Source: Pirellulales bacterium | Lineage (GTDB): Bacteria > Planctomycetota > Planctomycetia > Pirellulales > Thermoguttaceae | Length of the DNA: 37,172 nt | Direction: 5' to 3' | Assembly (NCBI GenBank): GCA_016931995.1 | Contig: JAFGDS010000050.1 | Span: forward strand, 1-37,172 | Shown: piece after piece, positions 19,201 to 26,279 of the stretch | Numbering within the stretch: position 1 is the stretch's first letter | Layout of the letters: the number at the start of each line of letters is the position of its first letter | Notes under the pieces: model-generated | Told to the model about the DNA's origin: nothing | Seen by the model: the letters and a program-made list of their open reading frames with translations, nothing else | The model's database searches: none | Made by a program: the position numbers and the translations under genes

Positions 19201-19611
19201 GTCCACGCCGGCGCGGTGGAACGACTGGACGACCGTCTTCAGGCCGGTCTCCGTGCCATAGCGGGTTGGGTGGCCGGGCGAGCCCAGGTCGAACCGATCG
19301 TAGACGTCGTAACCAACCGAGAACCCACCCAGCCCATCGCCACCGGCGCGGCTCTGCGGGGGCACCCAGACGTGCCCGTAGCCGGCCAGGAACAAATCCG
19401 GCGCCCGGCGGACCATCGTGGCCCGCGAGGCGTCGAACCACTGCAAGATGGGCGGCGCGGAGACGTCCACGGCTTGGGCAAGGCTCGCCCCGGCCAGCGC
19501 GATCCCCAGAGCCGCGCAACACGCACGAAGCCGGCTTCGGGCACGGGCCCAAGCGCCGCCGGGCGATTGCGGCACGGCGAGCCGGTTCGGCGGCGGGCGT
19601 CTCGGCAGCAT
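16300..19611 (-). CDS. Exported GH13 alpha-amylase with dockerin-like repeats and PEP-CTERM tail
   Basis: A 1103-residue glycoside hydrolase acting outside the cytoplasm on alpha-glucans. A signal peptide ends near LAQA|VDV (47). The GH13 barrel (about 55-570) has all four conserved regions: DYIINHNG, GVDGFRLDAARHV (nucleophile Asp315), SYCESASSD (acid/base Glu353) and FTQSHDDF (His434-Asp435). A beta-rich middle follows, then calcium-binding dockerin-like loops such as DLNHDGLLAPGDLEG, DVNADGRIDNRDL, DMNVDGVTDAQDV and DFNGDGRADDLDL. The end is a PEP-CTERM sorting tail: VPEPSAG, a hydrophobic stretch and basic RR residues. The start at 19611 is preferred to an ATG 28 codons upstream, which overlaps the likely -10 box and would bury the signal peptide. 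PEP-CTERM tails are normally processed by exosortase/archaeosortase-type enzymes, none of which is in the window. Confidence 0.92.
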   Translation of the reverse strand: MLPRRPPPNRLAVPQSPGGAWARARSRLRACCAALGIALAGASLAQAVDVSAPPILQWFDASRATMVRRAPDLFLAGYGHVWVPPQSRAGGDGLGGFSVGYDVYDRFDLGSPGHPTRYGTETGLKTVVQSFHRAGVDVEVDYIINHNGTQDMSSYDGEGHTFLDAGGYPGFLLTHPEAIDGDFHSRYASGDQDGRLGGLIDIDHGTDFRYVRNPVPGVEPVPGDHGGNLPAGTVSAFGRLANVPSEENRRFYPDRDLAPIWLFDPVTGEQNIAVYPFNRDAPAAGDPVGENALGYLMRNMQWMVQEIGVDGFRLDAARHVEGWVLDYVDRAVYRASTRTLLDGSTKHVFSYCESASSDRGYVQTFIQKTIDPADAGRIGGNRDALDFPLFFALRDNLTSNGLANDWRNVVGAGMDVFDDGMHNGSQGVTFTQSHDDFGPALSNVAYAYTLLLPGNAVVYFNAKEFGPTDFPKPGRGDALGGVYGDAIRRLVALRNSHGRGDYRERWLEKELYAYERSGAALVLLSNRLDAGHDQRRVDVDFAWGTTLVELTGNAAAHGDIPELVTVDNDYFEGPSKATVRFLRNDGADQGYLVYGLAVPRSAAGVELTHVTQVLAGAVPAANDFDNGVTRLADLNVITADSFQVSLATQPVVLSGTRLEGDSLVSRAIRDHDADGDNALVRIDEGLDLNGNGFVDHVAPGSAAYGFEEFTELRSPGYWANGGAGGAGLYRQTIDATALAEGTHYVTVRAFRHRADGGPAVYEDFKSAVYVDRLPPVAGIRELVPVNAADSGDRDVFVASLDQTAERIHVFADLAAATTDAEILALAGQGAGVTEQVDLDLFKAYFAGLGTGNHVFTLVAFEPTGNANVQRLAGQWIDGRGAGLGDLNHDGLLAPGDLEGTPFGFEHVLYAQNAEFNAAADVNADGRIDNRDLFALDNVLDAAGAAPATRAAYEAVLLRRGNVNGQYGTDAWDIDALYSRFGSTDWFDDMNVDGVTDAQDVAVLVHQILGTQFGDANLDRRVDEGDAAILAAHWLQDAVGWAGGDFNGDGRADDLDLAILAAHWQWSPASASVPEPSAGVLLAAGAAILFGVRRLVAAFYRRHS

Positions 19612-19693
19612 GGCAATGCCCTGAAAGAAGGGGAAAGACTCCCGGCCAAACGACGAAGAGCAGAACGGGGTGGAACAGGCTTCCCAATTCACC

Positions 19694-19723
19694 ATTGTGC
19701 GGTCCGGCGCGGGCGGATGTCAA
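19694..19723 (-). promoter_or_regulatory. Probable sigma70-type promoter of the amylase gene
   Basis: On the minus strand a perfect TTGACA (19723-19718) is followed after 18 bases by CACAAT (19699-19694, four of six matches). Transcription from here would leave a leader of about 75 nt before the ATG at 19611 and would exclude the further-upstream ATG. Confidence 0.42.
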
Positions 19724-20048
19724 GAAAACGACGCCCCCGACGGACGTACCCCGGACATGTTGTCTTCCTGCCCGATATGGGGTATTCTGCCGCGTGGACA
19801 GCTTGGCGTCTTCGCGCTTTCGTGATCCTTTTGGCAAAGACATTGCCTGCCACTTCGCGCCGGAGCGGCACGATCGCGTCGCTCCAACGGAGTCGCGAAA
19901 ACGCGAAAGGACGAAAGTACGAAGGAAGTCGTGCGAAAAAAGCCCCGTCCGGACTTCCTTTCGGGCTGGAAGAAGTGGCGCCCGGCCGAATCCACGAGGA
20001 GGTTGCGCGACAGGGACGGGATGGTATCCACCCAGGCGGGCCCGGCCG
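19724..20048. other. Intergenic region fliG / amylase
   Basis: No gene is supported. It carries scattered words such as TCTTCGCGCTTTCGTGATC (near 19810) and an opposite-oriented stretch GCGAAAACGCGAAAGGACGA (near 19894), which look like decayed arms of another palindromic repeat. Similar words occur near 13615-13640. Confidence 0.45.
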
Positions 20049-21053
20049 TTATTGGATGAATTGCTCTTCGGCCTCGTCGGTGTGGATCGTCAGCTCGCCG
20101 GAGTCCTCCAGGCGGCGGATGATATCGACGATCTGCTGCTGCACCTGCTCGACGTTCGACAGCCGCACCGGCCCCAGGTAGTCCATCTCCTCGCGCAGAA
20201 GATCGGCCGCGCGCTTGGACATGTTGCCGAGGATCTTGTCCTTCAGCTCCTCGCTGGCGCCCTTCAGCGCCATGGCCCATTGCGAACTCTCGACGTTCTT
20301 GAGCACGCTCTGCACGTCGCGGTCCGAGAACTTCGTGATGTCCTCGAACACGAACATTAGCCGGCGGATCTCCTCGACGAGATCCGGATCCTCCTGGGCG
20401 AGATTTTCCAGGAGCGTCCGCTCCGTCGCCCGGTCCACCACGTTGAGAATCTCCGCCACGCTGGCCACGCCGCCCGCGTTCTCGAACTGCTGGCTCATCA
20501 CCGCCGCCATCCGGTGCTCCAGACCCTTCTCCACCTCGTGGATGATCTCCGGGCTCGTCTGGCCCATCGTGGCGATGCGGCGGATGACCGAGAGCTGCCG
20601 CTCGACCGGCAGGCCGCTGATGATGTCGGCCGCTTGCGAGGGAGGCACGTGCGACAAGATCAGGGCGATCGTCTGTGGGTGCTCGTCGATCACGAACGTC
20701 AGCAGGTTCTGGCTGTCCACCTTCTGGAGAAAGCCGAACGGCAACGCCTCGATCGACTGCCGCACGTTGTCCAGCGTGGCCGAGGCCTTCTTGCCCAAGG
20801 CGTGCTCCACCAGGCTCCGCGCGACGTCCAAACCTCCGGAACGACCCGTCAGCGCCGCCGGATTGGAGTTCGCGAATTCCCGGATCACCGTCTCCTGCTC
20901 TTCGCCGGTGACCGCGCCCAGCTTGGCGATCTCGATCGAAACGGCCTCGACCTGCGACGACGAGAGCTTGCCCAACAACGAGGCCGCGTCGTCCTCGGGC
21001 AGGGCCATCAAGAGAATGGCCGCTTTGCGAACGTCGGGAGCAGCCAGAACCAT
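20049..21053 (-). CDS. fliG: Flagellar motor switch protein FliG
   Basis: FliG sits on the cytoplasmic face of the flagellar MS ring and converts stator movement into torque. The 334-residue product has the family length and its three parts: an N-terminal FliF-binding domain beginning RKAAILLMALPEDDAASLLG, the middle domain with EHPQTIALILSHVPPSQAA (the EHPQ motif), and a C-terminal torque domain with MFVFEDITKFSDRDVQ, whose charged helix residues contact the stator. The ATG at 21053 is used because homology begins directly there; upstream codons in frame are GC-rich noise. cheX lies 110 bp upstream. The rest of the flagellar gene set is absent from the window, so this fliG is separated from the usual fliF-fliH block. 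Confidence 0.95.
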   Translation of the reverse strand: MVLAAPDVRKAAILLMALPEDDAASLLGKLSSSQVEAVSIEIAKLGAVTGEEQETVIREFANSNPAALTGRSGGLDVARSLVEHALGKKASATLDNVRQSIEALPFGFLQKVDSQNLLTFVIDEHPQTIALILSHVPPSQAADIISGLPVERQLSVIRRIATMGQTSPEIIHEVEKGLEHRMAAVMSQQFENAGGVASVAEILNVVDRATERTLLENLAQEDPDLVEEIRRLMFVFEDITKFSDRDVQSVLKNVESSQWAMALKGASEELKDKILGNMSKRAADLLREEMDYLGPVRLSNVEQVQQQIVDIIRRLEDSGELTIHTDEAEEQFIQ

Positions 21054-21163
21054 GCGACCACCGCCTGCCGAATCGAAAGAAGGAATCCGCCGCGCGCAAA
21101 AGTCCGCGGGGACTCGGCCGATATCGGCATTTCGCCGGCCGAACTTGAGACGCCCCCGCGGCC

Positions 21164-21640
21164 TTACACGGCGGCCGGCTCCGGCACGGGCTCGAGCCCC
21201 ACCTCGAGGGTCAGCTCGCCCCAATCCGTGTCGAAAAGGACGCAGATGGGCGTGACGTTCGACGGGAAGTGCACCTCGTGGCCTTTGCCCGTCACCACGT
21301 TTGGCAAGCTTACCATAAGCTCGAATTCCTCCAACTCCGCCTTCGCCGCGCCACTTACCATGTTTGTCAGCTCACCCACCGCGTCGAGCACGTCGTCGTC
21401 GACCTTCGTCGCCTCGACCAGCAGCATGGTGGAGGCGGCCTTCAAGGCCACCGGCGTCGACAGGCTCAGCACGACCGTGCCCACCGCCTTGCCCGACAAC
21501 CCGATCACCCCGCTCACCTCGTGCTTGGGCTCCGTGCCGTCCTTGAGCTGGATCTTCCCGCGCCGGGCCTCGCAGTTGAGCATCGTCTGGAAGGCGTTCT
21601 TCAGCGACGTGATGAAGGGGTTGATGTGTTCGGCTTTCAT
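21164..21640 (-). CDS. cheX: CheX-like chemotaxis phosphatase
   Basis: A 158-residue protein of the CheC/CheX/FliY fold. CheX enzymes dephosphorylate CheY-P. The signature Glu-x-x-Asn appears at GELTNMVSGAAK (Glu90, Asn93) in the long helix, preceded by the typical GVIGLSGKAVGTVVLSL strands and followed by SLPNVVTGKG. A single copy of the motif, as here, is typical of CheX rather than CheC (two copies). Its neighbours support a motility role: fliG follows downstream, and a CheY-like receiver 6 kb away could be its substrate (inference). A more general CheX-like regulator remains possible. Confidence 0.85.
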   Translation of the reverse strand: MKAEHINPFITSLKNAFQTMLNCEARRGKIQLKDGTEPKHEVSGVIGLSGKAVGTVVLSLSTPVALKAASTMLLVEATKVDDDVLDAVGELTNMVSGAAKAELEEFELMVSLPNVVTGKGHEVHFPSNVTPICVLFDTDWGELTLEVGLEPVPEPAAV

Positions 21641-21842
21641 GCGTGCATTCCTGGCGCCGGGACGTGGGGCGAGTGCCGGACCTCTTGACCTGCCAACAAA
21701 AGGCGTCTAGGGAAGAATAGGTCCCTCCCCCGGCAGGTCAAACGCCGGGCGCACCCCCTCCGTCCCGCGCCGCCGCCGGTGGGATCGGTTGTGTCAAGCC
21801 TGACGGTCGCGCCGAACGCGAGCCCACCCCAGAGCGCCGCCG

Positions 21843-22331
21843 CTACTCTGGCCGATAGTGGCAGCTTGCCGACCGCCCCCGCGCCTCGCCCAGCTCGACG
21901 ATCACCCGCGTCGGCCTTGCCCCGGCGACGGCGCGCAGCTCGTGGGCGACCCGCCGGGCGAGATGCCCGGCCAGGTGCTCCGTGGTCGTCGCCGGAATCG
22001 GCAACAGCGCGCAATCGTCGCGCGGAAACACCCAGCGCCGCGCGCCGTGCGTTGCCTCGACCCGCTCGGCGGTGGCCTCGACGCGGATTGATCCCCGGCC
22101 CTCGGCCAAAAGGATGCGGTGGTCCCACTCGTCCAGGATCTTCCGGACAACGTCCCGCAGAACGAGGAAATCGACGACAAACCCGTTGCCCGCCAAAGGA
22201 CCGAACACCTTGACGGTCACGCGGAAGTCGTGCCCGTGCAGCCGTTCGCACACGTCGCCGGCCAACGTCACCAGATGCGCCGCGCTAAAGACGAGATCGT
22301 CCCCGTCCACTTCAACGCAATAGGATTCCAT
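21843..22331 (-). CDS. 6-pyruvoyl-tetrahydropterin synthase / QueD family protein
   Basis: The family converts 7,8-dihydroneopterin triphosphate either to pyruvoyl-tetrahydropterin or, as QueD, to carboxy-tetrahydropterin for queuosine and 7-deazapurine synthesis. The product is 162 residues. Zinc ligands are visible as His19 (FSAAHLV) and His32/His34 (CERLHGHDF), with the catalytic Cys28 spaced as in QueD, a VVDFLVLRDVV substrate helix, DHRILL and PATTTEHLA. The ATG at 22331 has GAGGTGGG at good spacing. No other queuosine or folate gene is adjacent, so the exact reaction cannot be decided; the C-E-R-L-H-G-H pattern leans to QueD-like. Confidence 0.87.
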   Translation of the reverse strand: MESYCVEVDGDDLVFSAAHLVTLAGDVCERLHGHDFRVTVKVFGPLAGNGFVVDFLVLRDVVRKILDEWDHRILLAEGRGSIRVEATAERVEATHGARRWVFPRDDCALLPIPATTTEHLAGHLARRVAHELRAVAGARPTRVIVELGEARGRSASCHYRPE

Positions 22332-22363
22332 GATGATCCCACCTCGCAATCCAACCCTTTGTC

Positions 22364-22462
22364 CTAGTGCGTCTTTCGAGGAATCCGTTCCAGTGGCCTT
22401 CCTTGCGAAGCCGCGAGCGGCTTGTTGGCCATGCGGCGACAACGTGCTGGAAGACGTCCTAG
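22364..22462 (+). repeat. About 99-bp element with terminal inverted repeats (copy 1)
   Basis: The left end CTAGTGCGTCTTTC and the right end GAAGACGTCCTAG are inverted copies of one another, the hairpin word GCGAAGCCGCGAGCGGC lies at 22405-22421, and TTGGCCATGCGGCGACA follows. A second near full-length copy lies at 11609-11703 on the other strand, and shorter relatives lie at 6301 and 30932. The right-end CTAG contains the stop codon of the hydrolase gene (22461-22459). It resembles a small non-autonomous (MITE-like) or REP-like element; no coding capacity. Confidence 0.75.
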
Positions 22463-23388
22463 CCCGCTCCCGCCGGGGCGCCCGCGCGCCGCGCCCCCTC
22501 CAAAAACCGTTTGATCGCCGCGATCACCTCCTCCGGCGCCTCTTCCACCACGTAGTGGCCCGCGTCGTCGAGCCGATGGACCTCCGCGCTCGGGAAGAAA
22601 TCCAGAAACCGATCGAGGAACTCCGGCGTGAAACACCAGTCCTTCATCCCCCAAATCAAACACACCGGTCGATCCGCCAAGCCCGCCAGACCCTGCTCGA
22701 TTTCCGCCAGCCGCGCGTAACTCGGATGGCTCGGCTTCATGGGCACGTCCCACACGAATCGCAGCACCGCCGCCCGATGGGCCCACGTATCGTACGGCGC
22801 CGCCAGCCCACGACGCACGGCCGGCGAAAGCCGCTCCGGCCGCGCCACCGCCGAACGCAACGCCGCGCGCACGAAAAGATTCAGCCCCTCGACGGCCACC
22901 GGACCCAAAATCGGAACGCGGCACAAGTTGATCCGCCAAGGGATCCGGTCCGAGCGAAACGCGGCCGTGTTGAGCAGAACGAATCGCGAGAACCGCTCCG
23001 GCATGGCCACGGCCGCGCCCATCCCGATGGCCCCGCCCCAGTCGTGGGCCACGAGCGTCACGTCGCGCAGGTCCAACCGCCGAATCAGCTCCCCCAAATC
23101 GTCGATCCGCCGCGCGAGCCGATACGGATAGTCGCGCGGATGCGGCTTGTCCGACAGACCACAGCCGATGTGGTCCGGCACGACCACCCGATACCGCCCC
23201 CGAAACGCCTTGACCAGCTCCCGCCAATAGAACGACCACGTCGGGTTTCCGTGCGCCATCAACAGCGCCGGCCCCCGGCCTTCGTCCAGATAGTGATACC
23301 GCAGGCCGCCCAAGTCGAGATAGTGCGACGCGAACGGGTAGAGCGTCCGCCAGTCGGCGTCGGATGGGGGGGTGGTTTCAGGAGGCAT
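22459..23388 (-). CDS. Alpha/beta hydrolase, OleB / haloalkane-dehalogenase-like
   Basis: A 309-residue alpha/beta hydrolase of the haloalkane dehalogenase clan. Visible are the oxyanion and halide-site block HGNPTWSFYWR (Asn48), PDHIGCGLSDKP, the nucleophile Asp116 in AHDWGGAIGMG, and the catalytic His278 in DDAGHYVVEEAP. The wording around IGCGLSDKP and LLNTAAF resembles OleB, a beta-lactone decarboxylase in long-chain olefin synthesis, more than classic dehalogenases. The partner genes oleA, oleC and oleD are not here, so the substrate is open. The start at 23388 is the first Met; a short hydrophilic leader precedes the fold. The stop codon is within the repeat element's CTAG end. Confidence 0.78.
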   Translation of the reverse strand: MPPETTPPSDADWRTLYPFASHYLDLGGLRYHYLDEGRGPALLMAHGNPTWSFYWRELVKAFRGRYRVVVPDHIGCGLSDKPHPRDYPYRLARRIDDLGELIRRLDLRDVTLVAHDWGGAIGMGAAVAMPERFSRFVLLNTAAFRSDRIPWRINLCRVPILGPVAVEGLNLFVRAALRSAVARPERLSPAVRRGLAAPYDTWAHRAAVLRFVWDVPMKPSHPSYARLAEIEQGLAGLADRPVCLIWGMKDWCFTPEFLDRFLDFFPSAEVHRLDDAGHYVVEEAPEEVIAAIKRFLEGARRAGAPAGAG

Positions 23389-23433
23389 CCCCCCAATATA
23401 TCCTGTCCGCTTGGCCGTCCGAAAGCCCGGCGC

Positions 23434-23456
23434 GTGCCACGGGCTCCGCCAGTGCC
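23434..23456. repeat. CACTGGC-type palindromic repeat, single copy
   Basis: GTGCCACGGGCTCCGCCAGT followed by GCC is a diverged copy of the family best preserved at 14970-15034. It lies in the 212-bp gap between the divergent hydrolase and hemB genes, where promoters are expected but not obvious. Confidence 0.55.
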
Positions 23457-23600
23457 AAAGCCCGCGCGAGAGACAGTTTCACAGGGCCCCCGCCTAATAC
23501 ATCAACGGCCCGCAAGCGTGGACAGGTCGCCCGCCCCGCAATATGATGGATGCGAATTCGTCTGAAAACGAGGGTCTCCTACCCCCAAAGAAGAGCGATC

Positions 23601-24617
23601 ATGTGCGACTTGCCCCCCGCCGGACACGCCGGTTTTCCGACGACGCGGCTCCGCCGGCTCCGCTACAACCCGGCGATCCGCCGGCTCGTGGCCTCGACGC
23701 GGCTTGCCCCGGCCCAGCTCATCCTGCCGCTCTTCGTCCGCCCGGGCGAAAACCTCGTTCGGCCGATCGCCTCGATGCCGGGCCACGCCCAGCTCTCGCC
23801 CGACCGGCTCGCCGACGAGATCAGCCAGGCCGCCGAGCTGGGACTGGGCGGCGTGATCCTCTTCGGCATCCCGGACAAGAAGGACCGCGCGGGCAGCGAC
23901 GCCCTGAGCGCCTCGGGCATTATCCCCCAGGCGATCCGCGTGGCCAAACGCGCTTCGCACGACGTTCCCATCATCACGGACCTGTGTTTCTGCGAATACA
24001 CCGACCACGGCCAGTGCGGCGTGCCCAGCGACGCCACCGGCCGGACCGACGTGGACAACGACGCGACGCTGGAGCTATTGGCCCAGCAGGCGGTGGTCCA
24101 CGCCCGCGCGGGCGCGGACGTGATCGCCCCCAGCGGCATGATGGACGGCATGGTCGGCGCGATCCGCGCGGCCCTCGACCATGCTGGCTTCTCGCACGTG
24201 CCCATCCTGAGCTACGCGGCCAAATATGCCAGCAATTTTTACGGTCCCTTCCGCGAGGCCGCCGAGAGCGCCCCGCAATTCGGCAACCGCCGCGGCTACC
24301 AGATGGACCCGGCCGCCGCGGCCGAGCAGGCCCTGCGCGAGGTGGAACTCGACCTGGCCGAGGGCGCGGACATGGTGATGGTCAAGCCCGCCTTGCCCTA
24401 TCTGGACATCCTCCGCCGCGTTCGCGAGCGCTTCCCCGGCGTGCCCTTGGCCGCGTACCAGGTCTCCGGCGAATACGCCATGGTCAAAGCCGCCGCCGAG
24501 CGCGGCTGGCTCGACGAGCAAGCCATTGCCTTGGAAACCCTCACCGCCATCCGCCGCGCCGGCGCCGAAATCATCCTCACCTACTGGGCCAAGGACGCCG
24601 CCCGCTGGCTGGCGTGA
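23601..24617 (+). CDS. hemB: Delta-aminolevulinic acid dehydratase (porphobilinogen synthase)
   Basis: HemB condenses two 5-aminolevulinate molecules into porphobilinogen in haem and tetrapyrrole synthesis. The predicted protein has 338 residues, the family size. The zinc site TDLCFCEYTDHGQCG carries three Cys (129, 131, 139), marking a zinc-dependent enzyme. The two active-site lysines are Lys208 (SYAAKYASNFYGPF) and Lys262 (MVKPALPYLD, Schiff base). The start at 23601 is chosen over an upstream in-frame ATG at 23550 because AAGAAGAG lies just before it and the extra 17 residues are unlike the family. No other haem genes are adjacent. Confidence 0.96.
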   Translation: MCDLPPAGHAGFPTTRLRRLRYNPAIRRLVASTRLAPAQLILPLFVRPGENLVRPIASMPGHAQLSPDRLADEISQAAELGLGGVILFGIPDKKDRAGSDALSASGIIPQAIRVAKRASHDVPIITDLCFCEYTDHGQCGVPSDATGRTDVDNDATLELLAQQAVVHARAGADVIAPSGMMDGMVGAIRAALDHAGFSHVPILSYAAKYASNFYGPFREAAESAPQFGNRRGYQMDPAAAAEQALREVELDLAEGADMVMVKPALPYLDILRRVRERFPGVPLAAYQVSGEYAMVKAAAERGWLDEQAIALETLTAIRRAGAEIILTYWAKDAARWLA

Positions 24618-24667
24618 GGCGGCGACTGGGGACTGTCCCCTTTTCCCGCCGACGTAGCGTTGCAGTA

Positions 24668-24976
24668 CTAGGCGGGCCCAGATGGGGACGGGCCCGGCAC
24701 GACCTTAAGCATATCCAAGCCGGCAACATACTCGATCGTGTGGATGTGCCCTTTCAGAACCGACAAGAGAGCGGTCCGGCGTTCTCGTTCGTCCCCGTTC
24801 ATGATGCCGCACGTCTGCTTGTCGCTTATGCTCCACCCGTGCTGTTCCCATTTCCATTTCGAGCATCCGCGCAGGCACTGGTCCGTCAGCAGAAGAACTC
24901 CCTGCGCGTTCGGGTGTTCGCTTTGCAGCCGCTCCAACTCCGCGTCGAGACGGTCCAGTTCTTCATCAGGCGTCAT
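24668..24976 (-). CDS. Small protein of unknown function
   Basis: A 102-residue soluble protein. The acidic amphipathic helix MTPDEELDRLDAELERLQ opens it, then GVLLLTDQCLRGC and SISDKQTCGIMNGDERERR with three Cys and two Trp in the middle third, and a Pro/Ser-rich C-terminus. The cysteines are not arranged as a recognisable zinc ribbon. The family is unknown to me. The ATG at 24976 is chosen because GAGGG lies five bases upstream; a GTG 42 codons earlier lacks support. It lies 122 bp downstream of the metallophosphoesterase gene on the same strand and converges on hemB. Confidence 0.65.
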   Translation of the reverse strand: MTPDEELDRLDAELERLQSEHPNAQGVLLLTDQCLRGCSKWKWEQHGWSISDKQTCGIMNGDERERRTALLSVLKGHIHTIEYVAGLDMLKVVPGPSPSGPA

Positions 24977-25098
24977 GATTCCCTCTTTCACGATCCGAGG
25001 CGCGGGGGCATGGAATCCATCTCCCAGCCTACAGACCCATCCGTGTGGCGTCCAGGCCCCGCGGGTGGCCGCCCGATCGGACGTCTCCCCTGGCAACC

Positions 25099-26157
25099 TC
25101 ACCGTTGCGGCTCCAGATCAATCACGACCACCTCCGGGCGGCAGCAGAAGCGAAGCCGCGGGGCGCGGCCGCGCTCCATGCCCGTGCCGCGGGAGACGAT
25201 CAGCTTCGCCCCGCTGGGTAGCTCCGTGACGCCCGAGGTCCACGCCAGGGGCACGGAGCAGCCGTTGGTCAGCGAACCGATCCACGGCAGGCGGACCTGG
25301 CCGCCGTGCGTGTGCCCGGCCAGCAGCAGGTCGGCCTCGACGTGGCCCATCGCGAAGTTCGGAATGTGGCCCAGCACGACGTGGAACTTCTCCGGCGAGT
25401 CGTTGGCCAACGAATAATTGCACTTGCCCGAGTCGCGGACCGACAGGCACGTCAGCCGTATGCCCGCCACGTCGAACGACTCGGTCCGCGGGGCCAACAC
25501 CACCGGCAAACCCTCGAACATCAACACCCAAGGGTAGAACAGGTCCACGTTGCCCTCGATGGCGAACACGCCCTCCGGCGCGCGGAAATCCACCTCCTTG
25601 AACAAGGCGTTCGCCTCGCGGCGCAGGCGGTCCCACTGACGGGAGTCGCAGGCGAGATAGTCGCCCGCCAACAGGATCACGTCCGGCTTCTCGCGCAGGC
25701 ACGCCTCGAGCACCCGCCGTTCGTAGGCGCCGATCTTGTCCGTCTGGAAGTCGGCCAAAACGACGAGGCGGACCTTGCGCGCCACCTTCGGGCTGGCGAT
25801 CGTCACGCGCGAGACCTCAAGCCACCGCGGCTCGATCAGGAACGCGTCCACGGCCACCGCCAGCGCGACCGTCGCGTATAGGGCCGAGAAGACCGCCGTC
25901 CGTCGGGCGGACCGCCACAGCAACGCCGCGCCGACGAAGGAGAAGAGACACCCGTGGAGGAACAGCACGTCCGACGCCAGGGCCACCAGCAAGAACGGTT
26001 GCGTGCCCAGGAAACCCAACAACAGGGCCGAGGCGAACCCCCCGGTCATGGCGGCCTGCCACCATGCCCCGGCCGTGCGGCGCCAGAACACCCAGCCCAA
26101 CGCCGCCACGTCCACCAATAACATCACGCTGTTGAACAGGACGACGTTCGAGGCCAT
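25099..26157 (-). CDS. Membrane-anchored metallophosphoesterase with altered metal motifs
   Basis: The 352-residue protein has three or four N-terminal membrane segments (residues about 5-110) and a calcineurin-like phosphoesterase domain (about 128-350), the layout of YkuE-type enzymes. Metal-site motifs are seen in order: Asp136 (ADFQTDKIG), GDYL (Asp166), Asn203 (GNVD), GHIPNF (His264) and AGHTHGGQ (His282, His284). Two standard residues are changed: D-x-H reads D-F-Q, and the proton-donating His of GNHD is Val204. The protein may use a modified site or a different substrate; the remaining ligands argue against simple decay. The start at 26157 begins directly at the first membrane helix. 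It is transcribed divergently from the Xaa-Pro peptidase gene. Confidence 0.83.
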   Translation of the reverse strand: MASNVVLFNSVMLLVDVAALGWVFWRRTAGAWWQAAMTGGFASALLLGFLGTQPFLLVALASDVLFLHGCLFSFVGAALLWRSARRTAVFSALYATVALAVAVDAFLIEPRWLEVSRVTIASPKVARKVRLVVLADFQTDKIGAYERRVLEACLREKPDVILLAGDYLACDSRQWDRLRREANALFKEVDFRAPEGVFAIEGNVDLFYPWVLMFEGLPVVLAPRTESFDVAGIRLTCLSVRDSGKCNYSLANDSPEKFHVVLGHIPNFAMGHVEADLLLAGHTHGGQVRLPWIGSLTNGCSVPLAWTSGVTELPSGAKLIVSRGTGMERGRAPRLRFCCRPEVVVIDLEPQR

Positions 26158-26216
26158 GGTCCAGACATTGTACCGCGGCCCGGCCCGGCCGGCAGGGAGG
26201 CCGCCCGCCGGGGTCC

Positions 26217-26245
26217 TTGCGGCCGGGCGGCCCCGCGCCCACAAT
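26217..26245 (+). promoter_or_regulatory. Possible sigma70-type promoter for pepQ-like/acc genes
   Basis: TTGCGG (26217-26222), a 17-base spacer and CACAAT (26240-26245) precede the peptidase start at 26280 in a 122-bp divergent gap. The -10 box is identical to that proposed for the amylase. The -35 box is weak. Confidence 0.3.
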
Positions 26246-26279
26246 AGAGCGTTTGGGTCATTTTTGGGGAGGACGCACG

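Noticed and set aside
17941-20181. Plus-strand frame of about 750 codons opposite the amylase gene
   Set aside because: It has no motifs and overlaps the exported amylase, whose catalytic and dockerin motifs are clear.
23543-25417. Plus-strand frame of about 620 codons over hemB and its downstream genes
   Set aside because: An out-of-frame shadow of hemB running on into antisense sequence of two other genes; Arg/Pro-rich with no domain.
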